Assembly (NCBI GenBank): GCA_050084515.1 | Contig: CM114272.1 | Span: 25,234,001-25,298,000 of the forward strand | Direction of reading: 5' to 3' | DNA: 64,000 nucleotides | Source: Blasia pusilla | Taxonomy: Eukaryota > Marchantiophyta > Marchantiopsida > Blasiales | Shown here: one piece after another, positions 24,431 to 35,600 of the stretch | How positions within the stretch are numbered: the stretch's first letter is position 1 | Layout of the letters: every line of letters begins with the position of its first letter | Notes under the pieces: generated by a model | What the model was told of the DNA's origin: nothing | Databases searched by the model: none | The model's input: only the letters and a program-made list of their open reading frames with translations | Translations under genes and position numbers: made by a program

Positions 24431-25250
24431 ACAAATGATATTGAAATTTCTATTATCTACTGCAGTACGTGCCTTGTGATTTAGGTTGTTGTAATAGAAA
24501 TATAACTATTCATTATTCAAGTGCTATAGGCATTGGTTAGGATAAGGCCTTTACCTAGGGTCTTTTCCTCATTTGGTGTATTATTTATGATGTGTTTTTT
24601 AGCCTTTTGACCATTTGGGTCCCACACACTTGTTTTATTTACCATCTATCATTATCATCAACTTCAAGTCTATGATCTTGACCATATGCATTGATATTTT
24701 GTGTCATGGCTAATCTCGATTTTGCTATGTGATCAAGAGAGAAATGAATTTATTAGACATATTTAAAATCCCAAAAAATATTATTTATATATAGAGAAGG
24801 CTTCACCATACTCTACTTGCCCTTTGAAGTATGATCCATATTGGAAAGAAAGGATGAAGAGATGACTTGGGCAAAGCAAAAGGAACACGTCTTTGAAGTA
24901 GTGGAGAAAGCATCAAATGAAAGTTGAGAGTTTGAGATTTACACATGTGAGTAGCTTGCTAATCTTCTTACACGTACACAAGAAACGTAAATTTATGAGT
25001 TATACACAAAAAATACTTGCAATTTGATGGCTATTGGTTTGCAACTCATAGCATTCGCAGAAACTTCATACTCACAAAATACTTGCAAAATAAAAGTACT
25101 TGCAAATTTTCCGTGATTCAAAATAAACTCGCTTGATTGTTAGCTGCAAAAAATACTTGTAAAGTAGTAGTTTGGACCAAAATGTTACCCGCAAAACAAC
25201 TTTAGAAACCCCTAGTCCCCAATATTGCAAATTTCATCATCCTAAGTCAA
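24431..25250. other. AT-rich intergenic DNA
   Basis: No coding signal. A few short direct repeats of AATACTTGCAAA type occur at about 25010-25160, without regular spacing. Confidence 0.4.
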
Positions 25251-25300
25251 TGTCACATCTGAGTAGCCGATAGGCCGAGATCTATCGTGGATAGGGCGTA

Positions 25301-25531
25301 GATCATGTGCGCAATTGTGCGCCATGTCATCTTCCGAACGTAGATGGGACGATGGATCCGAGCTTGGCAGTGGTACCTGCAGGCTTGAGGTGTATGTTGT
25401 GCGGATCTGCGAGGGGTGCAGCCACCATGTTGGTATGTGATGGTTGTTCTCGAGGGTGGCATATGTCATGTCTGACCCCCCCTCTTGATGTGGTTCCCAC
25501 GGGACGATGGATGTGTCCGAGATGTGTATAG
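25301..25531 (+). CDS. PHD finger domain (remnant C-terminus of a retroelement polyprotein)
   Basis: The plus-strand frame ends with a stop at 25529-25531. It shows a zinc-binding pattern that fits a PHD finger: RCMLCGSARG, LVCDGCSRGWHMSCL, TPPLDVVPTGRWMCPRCV, i.e. C..C, C..C, H..C, W.C..C. An earlier CAPC pair lies near 25320. PHD fingers bind histone H3 tails. Here the domain lies between an LTR start and a polypurine tract, so it is most likely the end of an element polyprotein and not a host gene. In working copies it could guide integration or chromatin binding, as chromodomains do in chromoviruses; that is inference. All Cys and His positions are intact. Confidence 0.78.
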   Translation, partial: DHVRNCAPCHLPNVDGTMDPSLAVVPAGLRCMLCGSARGAATMLVCDGCSRGWHMSCLTPPLDVVPTGRWMCPRCV

Positions 25532-25610
25532 GGTAGTAGGTCATGTTAGAGAGATGTGATATTTTCTATCTGGAGTTGGGAGGATCCAACTGCCAGCTAG
25601 GGGGGCGGTT

Positions 25611-25745
25611 GAGTGATCTCCATGTATATGTATGAGTTGATTTTTGTACATGTGTGGATCGACCCGTGTGTGGGGAAGATCAGTGATGTGTGGTGTAGAT
25701 GTGACGAGCAATGTATGTTGTGTAGCAATATGTATGCGCACGACA
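25611..25745 (+). repeat. Extra copy of the LTR 3' end (B1)
   Basis: Matches 26206-26340 with about five substitutions in 135 bases. It is joined through GC to the start of the 3' LTR at 25748. Confidence 0.9.
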
Positions 25746-25747
25746 GC

Positions 25748-26340
25748 TGTCACATCTGAGTAGCCGATAGGCCGAGATCTATCGTGGATAGGGCGTAGGA
25801 GCCAGCGGACTATCTTGAGTGTAACTTTGTCCCACAGTGTCGGATGAGGTTGAGGATAGGTCCATTGTGTCACGAACGTCATTTCTAACGACTTTCATGT
25901 TGAGGTCTTTTACAGCCGGATGACTTGTTGACCAGGTCACTTGCCCCTGGTAACTGTGCGCAGGTTACCAAGGGAAGAAGAGCCTTTTGGCTCTTCCCAA
26001 CCTATGTAAGAGAGGAAGATGGCTTTCCTAAGCCATCTTTCTCATGTTGGGCCGTTGGAGCACCTCCCTTGTATGTGTGTGAGCTAGGACTAGGGTGCTA
26101 GCGTCCGGATTCCTTGATAGCACAGGGTGGACGAGGCTCGATATGCCGATGTAGATTGAGGAGTGGAGTTTTAGGCCGGGTGTGCCATTTTTACTACTCT
26201 TTATTGAGTGATCTCCATGTATATGTATGAGTTGATTTTTGTACATGTGTGGATCGACCCGTGTGTGAGGAAGATAAGTGTTGTGTGGTGTAGATGTGAC
26301 GAGCGATGTATGTTGTGTAGCGATATGTATGCGCACGACA
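25748..26340 (+). repeat. 3' LTR of the PHD-type element
   Basis: 593 bp from TGTCACATCTGAG to GCGCACGACA. It has a hairpin-like pair AAGAGCC/GGCTCTT and the GATGGCT/AGCCATC pair near 25975-26035, both conserved in the minus-strand relatives at 27637-28270 and 56041-56670. These may belong to the RNA terminus or regulatory part. Confidence 0.85.
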
Positions 26341-27632
26341 TCAATCATCCTCAAAACTTTATTTAATGGATCCCTTATGTGGCCAAGGCCATATACATGG
26401 ATATGTAATGTAGTTTTATGAGGTAAGTGAATCCTTCTTAGAAATAGAATATGAGCAAAGTGAGGATTCATACTTTGAAGCCATTGCACATTTTGACGAT
26501 ACGTTGTTCCCCATGTTAATGCAACCATTTGGGGAGCTTTAATAAGCACGATTTTGAAATTTTTTTAATGGAAGATAGCGGGCTCGTGTTTTGTTGGCAA
26601 GCATAAAAATCTGCAACATTGAAGTTTATAGGGAAGGTGGCCTCTTCTAATGTAAATGCTACTTTGCTTCAATAGGATATATAATAGAAGGGGTGCCTCA
26701 AGGCTTGTGAAATTGGTAGCTTATGTATTAATATTTGATAAGAAGACAAGCTCATGTTTCTAAGTTACCATTGTTTTTAATCATCAAAACCGCGACATTG
26801 GACATCAAAGCCTTGGATACCTTTTGTGGAACTACAACTATTCAAAGATGGAATTGGGATTTTTACTTAAATATGTGCTATTAAATGGGAAATAAATAAA
26901 GCACGTGGAACCAACCGGGATGAGCACTTCTTAATTTACAATTATCTCTTTGTTTAACACACATAAATGTTTTGGTAGAATGCAACATGGAAAATTTTAG
27001 TTGGCATGATTATTAGTCTTGTGCATAATACATAATGTAGACTAGCTAAGCGGATGTTCTTCTTTGGCTCATATCGCATCTAAATTTTAAGAAATACAAA
27101 CTTCCTTGATCGTCATTAGCTAGTTGGAGGTTAATTCACATGCACAACTCAATGGTTAGGGACCAATATGATTTTAATGAAGTTTAAGAGCACAACTATG
27201 ATGCGGGTTTTGGAAAGGGGCTAATCAAGTCAAAACTTCATATTTACAATCCTAGCTAAACTTGAAAAAAAAATCCCATTATGCCTTCACATGTTGCCAC
27301 AACACCAACCTCAATGCAATACTCTACTCAAAGGATACCAATCCTAAAATTTTAATATGTGTGGTTATATGACATTCCTACACCCATCATCTTATCCACA
27401 TCATGCTTGGATCCATTTCTTGAGAGTTTGATGAATTCTTCCTACTTATAACTATACTTTAGCATCAACAAAGCTGTATCCAAAATTCCAATGTGCTTAA
27501 TTAGGTTAGATAGGTTGTGTTTGGCTTATTTATACGAATTCAAATTGTCTTTCTAAATCATAATCTACATGTTGTGCACCACTTTTTTTTTGTAGCCACC
27601 ACTTTGTGGATAATAGTTTAGTTTATTGTTGG
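26341..27632. other. AT-rich intergenic DNA
   Basis: No coding signal or clear repeat that I can support. Confidence 0.4.
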
Positions 27633-27636
27633 AATT

Positions 27637-28270
27637 TGTTGTGCTCGTACACATCGTTACACAACCCACATCGCTGGTCACATCTACACACCACAAAACA
27701 CGGTTCTTCCCCAACATAGGGGTAGATCCATACATAAACCAAATATACTCACGCATATACATCGATCCCCACAACAAGAATCAAGAGTAGTAAAAATAGC
27801 TCACCCAGCCTAAAACTTCACTCATGAATCTACATCGGTGTATCGAACTACATCCACCCTCTGCTATGAGAGAATCCAAACGCTGGAACCCTAATTCCTA
27901 CACACCCACACACGTATATGTAAGAAAGGCGCTCAAAAGGCTCAACATGAGAAAAATAGATTGGGAAAGCCATCTTCCTCGCTCTTATACCCTTGGGAAG
28001 AGCTTTTTCGAAAAGGCTCTTCCCCCAAAAATAGCCTTACCAACGGTACCCTATGTGCACAGGTTATCGGGCGACCGTTGACTTGCTCAACGAGTCACCT
28101 GACGAACTAAAACCAAAATAGGGAAATCTCCAGAAATGAAGTTCCCGACACAACAGACCTGTCATTGACCTCATCCGACATCTCAGGACGAAGTTGCATC
28201 CGAAAAACCCGTTGACTCTCAATATCGGCGACGCAATAGAACTCTACCTACGTCGAAATAAGATATGACA
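27637..28270 (-). repeat. Solo LTR, PHD-type family
   Basis: On the minus strand it runs from TGTCATATCTTATTTCGACG to CGAGCACAACA and aligns throughout with 56041-56670. It is flanked by the 4-bp repeat AATT (27633-27636 and 28271-28274), as expected after recombination between two LTRs of one element. Confidence 0.85.
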
Positions 28271-28516
28271 AATTGAAGTTTCCTCCCAAAGTCATGACTT
28301 GCATGCACAAGACACTCTTTTTAAAGTTTCCATAACCTTGTAATCAATATGTTGGTTTGCACATCAGTCTACATTATGCTTATTCAAAAAAAATTTGGAA
28401 GCTACTCGGTCCTTTTTATTTGTCTTTGCTTTCGAACAATTTTGTTATGAAGATACTCCAATTAATCTATTTCCTCCACTCCATTCCATAAATTGTAGTT
28501 GTGACAACCCTTTTTA

Positions 28517-28769
28517 CTAGATTAGGATGCACATATTAATGATGGATTACTTAAATTACCCACTATTACTGTAAAATTATGATGAATGATTTAACTAACC
28601 TCCAAATTCGTCAAGTTATATCTTAAATCAACTTGGAATGGTTCTATTGACCAAGAGATGGAACGATCCTATTGGTTGAGAAGGCAAGCGATCCTTTTCA
28701 TTGAGAGGACCAAGTGTCAACACGAGAAGATTTTGAAATCCAAGGGGCACTCTTAAAAAATATTATAGA
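28517..28769 (-). mobile_element. Mini-Helitron, 253 bp
   Basis: The minus strand starts TCTATAATATTTTTTAAGAG after an A and ends GTGCATCCTAATCTAG before a T. Its interior aligns with the 2396-2620 element, so both come from one family. Confidence 0.75.
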
Positions 28770-30469
28770 TGTCAAAACATCGAGTTTTGATTGGACTTTT
28801 TCACTATCGCACACTAGATCTTGTACGTGTGGCTCCATATGGGCGCGACTTGGTTTTATCAAATGATAGATGAGAATGGCACATATGCATTTATCGCCAT
28901 GGTAACCTCCATTCAACTCCTTGCTCTTGAAGTTCAACTTCTACCTTGCTAGCTATCTCCATTCGCATTTGTTCATTAATCTTGCTCCACCATGGAAACA
29001 TGCATCCTTTTTACAAGACTTGTATGAAACGTTCCACTATGGCCTTTCCAAATCATACAATTTGGCCCAACGGTCACATAAAACCGACATTCTTTGTAAT
29101 GGCATCCAACGGAAATCAATAATTTTTTATTGGGCCATTGATGCAACGGGAGGTTTGCGGACGTAAAAAATCAAAGCCTTGGTTTTCTACTGACGTGCCT
29201 TCTGCACAACTGGGAAAACACCGAAGAGCCATGAAAAAGGACTAGATATATTACTGAGGCACTAGTTGGATTTTTGGCACTAAAACTGGTATGCGGAGGG
29301 AACATCGGGAATCAGTGGCTTCATAAGCAAAATTCCGGAAAAAAACTTCATACATCTATCACCTATCAAATTGCAACTCTCCATGGTAGTGTAGGGCAGG
29401 GTTAGGTCACCAAACACAACTTAGTCGTAGAAGGCAGCTTGACAGCCTTCAAGCACGAGGACTCTATGAGACAGAGTCCCAAGGAGTAGGCTCGCTTCAC
29501 TTGCTCAATCAAGACTTCAGATTCTAGAGTCGGGCCCATTGTTAGTTTTTAGAGGGGGAGGAGCATACCGTGAAGCTTTGTGCTGTGGTCTTTTGGTCTC
29601 AAGTCTCACTCAAAGTGCTATTTACTCAATGACACTTTCTTGTTTTTAGTTCCCAACTTTGAAGGTTTCATTTTGGCAAAGAATCGTGTGATCTGCTCAA
29701 TTGTTGCCATGCAATCCATACTTTGGCTTTGCATAAGTGTGGATTCATGGAAGTGTCTTGTAGACTACAATCACCACTCCTCATTACCATGCAACCGCTA
29801 TAGAGTGTGGAGTTGCGGGCATTGCCGCGTAGTTATAGAGTCTCTCCAGACTTCGGCTTGTATCTTCATGGAAGTGTCTGTCTCATTGTTGCCATTTTTT
29901 TTGTAGTTGCGGTTCAAATCATGTGATCTTCTTGTTATCTTGTGAAGTTTGGATCTTGGTGTGTCTAAGTAAGGCTATGCGTGAGCTTGTGTGCAAGGAA
30001 TCAAGTGAGAAAGTGAAAGTTATTAGGACTCACGTTATTTTATGTAAATTTTCGGCCTTCTTTTCTAACTTTTTTCTTTGATACTTGCCTCTTATCCTCC
30101 ATAGGCAACAACCACATATTTCATTTCTATCTATGTGTAGCTTGAAAGCAAGAATTTTTCCCTTTGGTGCCTTACATCTATATTTGTGGCATTTTCGTAT
30201 CCTCTCAAATTTATTTGTAAGTTTGTAGGTCCAGGTGATCAAATGCAATTGTATGGCAAGTCCGATCTTGATTCAATCTTCAAGTCTTGTACGCCCTCCA
30301 TTGACTTTGTTTTGTATTCTAAGACTCAAACTTTTAAACCTTTTCTACAAAGCAAGGCTTCTTTGTATTCTTACGGACTCTTCAACCCTTTGTAGAAACA
30401 TGAGTCCATACCTTTGTGTATCTTCAATCAAGGAACATGATAATAGTAGCCCTTTAGATAGTCCTCAAC
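28770..30469. other. Intergenic DNA with no supported gene
   Basis: The sequence is moderately AT-rich. ORFs of 80-108 codons occur but none shows a domain. Confidence 0.4.
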
Positions 30470-32086
30470 CATCAAAGTTTAAGAAGCAAAGAATCCTCAT
30501 GGACCTATGGTTCAACAAACGCATAAGTACAAATAAAGATATTGGCCAAAAACGACTATGAGAGCAATTGGGTTGAGGGCCAATTGGAAGGCCCGGGTGT
30601 CTTTCCCTAAATATAGGGATCCCCATAGATCCCCATAAGTACTAGTAAGGGAGGAGTCTCTCCAAGATGTCTTAGAACACGAATCCCCACTATGAGTTCC
30701 AAACGGCCTCTTAGAGGCACCGGATAGAACGGGAGTTTGGCGTTGGAACTCAAAACCCAAACCTGATCCAAGGCAGTGGACTTTGAACGCCACACTTGGA
30801 TTCCAACCCAAGATTCACTTTTTGGGAGTCTTGGCAAGGGACCCATTGGATGTCCATCGGGCAGTTGGAACTGCTAGGCGCGAAAGTCCGTTTAAGGTTC
30901 ATGAACTGACCAGAAAGTCTGTCCCAAGTCTTTCGAGACTTGCATGTGCTGTAAACATTGAAATAAGGAAGGTTGAACTTGATGAAAGACCGAGACGAGA
31001 ATTCGGAAAGTTAGCCCACTGATTGATCCAAGACCCGACTAACCAGAGTGTGTGTTTGGATGCAGATCAACGTTGAGAGCGTGACCTACTGAAAGCACGC
31101 TTCCGCAACAACAAGATTAACGTTCAAGGAGAGTAAGCGCACGACACGTGGTATCAGAGCAAATCCTTGATGAGCGTGAACTTGGGGTTGTAGAAGATCT
31201 GGACGTTTGAGAAAAACTCAAGGAAGTTGGAAGACCGCGACGCTCGAGGAGGACCGCAAGAGACGAGGAGGAGATATAAGAAAGTGAGGACTTGCAAATG
31301 GCGACCAAGGGCAAAGAATCGAGGAAACCGCGAGTCAAAGAAAAAAAATCCGAGAGACGAATCAATGACGGACCGTGAGCTAGAGGTGGAGATTGCGACT
31401 CCCGAAGTGCCAAGTCCCAGACATGAGGATGCTCCAAACGAAAATCTTCGTTTTTCTTCTGAGGCTAGCGGAGCGGATAGGGGACAATAAAGTCCAAAAC
31501 CAAAAACCCTTTGAGCCAAAAAGTTTTTCTAAGTTACTGAAAAACAAAGGGACATCCAAGAGGGTTTGGAATGGGGGTGAGCGCGACCATGGAGGGTCTC
31601 TTGCCCTAGCAGCAAAATGAGTGGAACTCAACGCGAAGCCTAGAGTTCACGAAGTCAACAAACTCCAAAGTGATTTGCTACAATAGTGGCAAACCCAAGC
31701 ATGTGGCTAAGGAATGTATGAGGCCCAAGGTTAGTAAACTGAGTATGATTGCATTTGCTGCTAAGCACTTATCGGCAGGAGATCTAGATATATCTCTCGA
31801 AGTCACCAAGAGAACGCCCAATTTGGTTTACCTAGGATCCAAGATCGCTAATTGCAATGTGATGTTGTTCATTGATACCGATGCTTCACACTCATTCTTG
31901 AGCCCGAGAATTGTGAAGACGTTGGGATTGCCAATCACTAAGGCGGATGAACTCATTAGGGTAGGATTCGCGGGAGGCAAGTCCCACCAGACCTTAGAGG
32001 TGGTTTTAGGGCTAGTTGTGGGATGCGGACTATTCAAGTTGAAGGAGAATTTCACAATCCATTGTACGTATCTTCTCAAATGGTAG
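30470..32086 (+). mobile_element. Gypsy-type retrotransposon, 5' part (LTR, PBS, gag end, protease)
   Basis: The LTR ends ACGACA at 31146. Two bases later the primer binding site TGGTATCAGAGC starts (31149), matching initiator-Met tRNA. Downstream is a gag region with poor open frames, then a CCHC knuckle (CYNSGKPKHVAKEC, near 31678) and a retropepsin-like protease. No RT, RNase H or integrase follows: at about 32090 the sequence changes into hAT transposase. The LTR family also occurs as a solo copy at about 8080-8703. Confidence 0.75.
31670..32086 (+). pseudogene. Gypsy gag zinc knuckle and protease
   Basis: The 138-codon frame holds a zinc knuckle of CCHC type (C-Y-N-S in place of CX2C: the second Cys is Ser) and, near 31870, the aspartic protease site FIDTDASHSFLSPRIV. 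The usual DTGAS or DSGAS has become DTDAS. It then shows the gypsy-type LGLPITKADELIRVGFA segment. Both changes suggest loss of function. The frame stops at 32084-32086, directly before the foreign hAT segment. Confidence 0.75.
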
Positions 32087-32578
32087 GGTTGAGGGATTGG
32101 GAAGTGAAAGAGTTGGAGATTTTGTGCCAACATTATGGTGTAGAAAAGTCTTCACATGGTCATGGTAATCCAGCTTTGGTCGAGCCTGCAACACTGAAGA
32201 GTGAATTTCTTGCATTTAAAATTCAAGCAATTACAAGATGGGAGGATGAATCCTTCAAAGATTTATGGCCCATGGTTTTTTGTTATTTAATTTTGAATTC
32301 AAGTAGTATAATCTTTATATTCTATTTTAGCATACATAGTTAGGGTAAAATATGTGAGAGAGCTTTTAGCATCCAGAATGTGATTAAGAAAAGACTCATA
32401 AATTATTTCGGAACTAAACATATGGATGCACTTCGGAGGGCAAACATAGAAGGGTACCATGAGAGTTATACTGATGTCTTGACAAAAACTATCCATATTT
32501 GGAAAAAATCTAAAGAATTCAGATATTTGTATGCTAATCTTGAGTTGCATTTGTTATTTGCTTGGGAAGATCATCTGT
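32087..32578 (+). pseudogene. hAT-type transposase C-terminal fragment
   Basis: Two plus-strand segments fit hAT family transposases. At 32095-32280 the frame reads KELEILCQHYG, VEPATLKSEFLAFK and FKDLWPMVF. At 32353-32578 it reads CERAFSIQNVIKKRL, FGTKHMDALRRANIEG and IHIWKKSKEFRYLYANLE. The second matches the conserved dimerisation region, where plant copies read ERGFS-QN-IKT-LRN-LGTK-LDALM-I-IEG. The two parts are separated by stops or an unspliced gap. No DDE part or terminal inverted repeats are visible. Confidence 0.75.
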
Positions 32579-32642
32579 AAGAACAAAGTAGGACTGTATC
32601 TACCCCTTCTTGTAATGAGTAGTTTATTTTTTTTTTTCAAAA

Positions 32643-32690
32643 CCCTTTCCACAAAAAGTATGCATAATAGCATACTTTTTGTAAAAGGGG
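32643..32690. repeat. Inverted repeat with 13-bp perfect core
   Basis: Arms ACAAAAAGTATGC (32651-32663) and GCATACTTTTTGT (32670-32682) around ATAATA, extended outwards by imperfect CCCTTT/AAAGGGG pairing. Confidence 0.8.
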
Positions 32691-35600
32691 CCCCATATAT
32701 GGGTGATACTATAAGGATGATCCTTGCCAGGGATTTGTAAAACCCAAAAAATTGAAGTTGACAAAAATACATAGAAATTTTTCTGGAAAGAAACGGGAAA
32801 ATTATCCGAAAGAAAAAAAAATATTCCAAATGAAAAAGATGTGAAAGAAAAAATCGAGTTAAGAAAATCAACCAATAGAAAACTGGTGGATTTTATAGAT
32901 ATAAGATGAAAACTGATTTTTTTTTCAAATTTTGTGGAAACCGGGAAAAAACCGGAAACTCCAAAATTCTATGCGCCGCTGTTTTGGACAAACCATACAT
33001 GATAGGCATATTCTTTGTTGGTCTACCGTTGGATGTGAGGGCGGGAAGTCATCGGATAGAGTACCAGAAATCGTGTGGACAGTGTCCAATATCGCAAAGT
33101 ATCAGGGTTCAGTTGCGGACGAGGTGATATTAGGGTTTCTGAAGACGCAATAAATTCTGATGAAGGCTGCCGGAGCCCCATAGTTGTCTGTACACGTCGG
33201 AGGGTCTGCACATGATTCCAGTTCTCGGAGCGGTTTTGTCAAATGTGCGAGGCTCGCTCCCTCTCTGCCGGTGAGAAGAGGTGATATACGTCTGATCTTA
33301 GATGAGGGAAGTTCGTATCTGGCTGTCGTCTCCTGCTCGGGTCTTGTGCCCCCTTCTTCCTTTTCTGGTCTTGTTGTGGCCTTCACGTACAAGTCCCCCT
33401 CTTTTGTACTTCCGATGGGTTTTCCATCACTCGTTTTTATCGAAGTGCATCTTTTTTCTTCTCGGGCGAAAGATCACCGTGGAGTGGAGCGCCACTGAGT
33501 CGATACGCCCCTCCTCCGAGGCGGACTCGAGGGGAGTCCGGGTCGATTGTGACAGAAGTTTTGTAGTCTGGTCTGTTTTGCTTCCTGATGTGTTTATCGA
33601 ATGTTTATTTTCGTAATGCACCCTTCAGTTTCCGTTGGCCTCCTGCATGAGTTCGAGGCTGACTCTGCGGGTTGCGAACATTGTGTTGTGCAGCTGAATT
33701 AGTCGGTCCCTTCCATGTAGGGGCTGGCTCCAGACCGTTGCGTAAATAGTCGAGATTCCTTGACAGGCGACTTAGAGTACGCATGTCGGTATCTCGGTCA
33801 TGTTGGGTGTCCCGTAATACGTCGTCGTATTGTAAGGCATGTGGGGAGTGGTCCCATCACGATGTTTGACAGAGTACGCGTCCGTTGTCAGACAGGCTAT
33901 TCATACGGTTTTAGGTCGTGGAGAGTGTATCCACAGCAACTGGGGGCTCGATTGCTGTATGGATGCGGGCAGGTTTTGTCACTGAGGCATGGATGAGGTA
34001 TCGTCTGTGACTCGATCACGTGGCCCTTGAGAACTGAGGTCCGAGATCTTGTGGTCTGATGTTGTCCCGTAGACGGCGTCTCGTCTTCAGTGAGAGATTC
34101 AGCTTCAGAACCGTCTGCACGGAGGGTTGGGTACATGCCTTCAAGTAACTGGACGGAACGTGCACCTTCTTTAGGTCATGTTGCCTATATCGCGGTCGTT
34201 TGGAGATTGATGACTTTTCCGCAACCCAGGTGCACAACCTCATGATCAAGGTTTCATGCTTCGCAGAGTAGTCGCAGAACCCCACTTCTGTAGTTCGGAT
34301 TTGTACCTGCTCTATGACGCATGTAACCTGAATCCATGATCTATCGACTCTCAGCTATGAATAAAGGTAAGGTAGGCTTTCGCCTCTCAGAGATGACGGC
34401 CCAGCGTCTGAACACCATCTATTTTTATATACAATCATCTGCAGCTCAGTCCACTATCTGGCAAACGGTTGGACTAAGCCGGAACTACTTTGCTATGGTC
34501 TGAAAACCATACGTAATTCTTAATACCAATGCGTTCTAGCCGAGACTATTCGGTGTACTAGTAATGGTTGCATCGGTAAAGTAGATCAGTTTACTGGTGC
34601 TTCTAAGTAGAAGGCTAACTGTGGAGCACAGGAACCGAAAGGCCTGTCTTACGTAGCCATCTCCAATTCCAAACACTTACTAAGAGAACTGATGTCATGT
34701 TTTATACGCATCTAACAGTCATAATAAGCAATTATCTGGAATCGATAGACGTCGGATTCCTTAATATAATGCTACAATGAATTGAAAGTTATTACTCATC
34801 CTGTGTAGTCACAACAATGTACAAATACCATCTACACGCAAATGGCAGGCTTGCTTCAAACTAACGGTAGAACAATAAAAAGGAATATTTTCTATATTAG
34901 AAAAAATAGGAAAGTGGGAAAAAGTGGGCTATATAATCATGAAATCTACTATCATTCTCCAATTTTTATGAACTCCGTTAATTTCTGGATCACTGACAAA
35001 ATCGAAGGTTGCAAGGCTAAACTGGAAATAGCGTGTACCAACTCAATTCAAAGTATACCCACCGACTCTTCTGGATCACTGACCCGTTGCAATAACCACC
35101 TCACCTCGTCTAAATTTCCCAAATAATTACAGAAAGTGGCCATTTCTGCGCCCTATAGTATGGTATACACCATACATTTCTGCGGCATACGATTTTTCCG
35201 GATTACGAATTTCTTAGCTAAACACCCTGGTCAATACGAGGTTCATGAATCCAGAGACCTTCAAGAGTCGATGACATGAGCGAAATCTTCTGGAAAATCT
35301 TGCGTCCAACCCTAGCAGTTCCGAGACGAGAAATTCAGGGGCGGTGGGATTAAGGGTCAGGGCCAACTCTTCAGATGCAATAAGAAATTCGTCATAGGTC
35401 ACGAAGGCACCGCCTCTACATTCCTCGTGAATCAGCGACACTAACGCTTCTCCGTCCCCGCACCCTCTTGAGAGTTTATTCACTTACTTCCTATTATTGA
35501 GACAACCATCCGCATCGAGGAGAAGCCCTGACCAGCAACCAAGAAAGATTTTTCTTTCTTTCACAAATTGTTCATAATATTCGCAAAAGCAGCGTTTATT

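Larger units (their letters stand above)
25251..26340 (+). mobile_element. Internally deleted LTR retrotransposon carrying a PHD finger
   Basis: The element is flanked by a 4-bp direct repeat TCAA (25247-25250 and 26341-26344). It starts with the first 51 bases of its LTR (25251-25301), identical to 25748-25798, then goes straight into coding sequence for a PHD finger. A polypurine-like CCAGCTAGGGGGGCGGTT follows at 25593-25610, then a 135-base copy of the LTR end (25611-25745), GC, and a full 593-bp 3' LTR (25748-26340, TGTCAC...CACGACA). The deletion removed the rest of the 5' LTR and nearly all of gag-pol. The same order (polypurine tract, LTR end, GC, LTR) occurs at 56041-56810 on the other strand. 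Confidence 0.8.

Noticed and set aside
25251-26340. Split-direct-repeat (Ngaro/DIRS-like) element
   Set aside because: The order A1, interior, B1, A2, B2 fits, but 4-bp target duplications at two insertions and a retropepsin in the relative point to a normal integrase-type LTR element.
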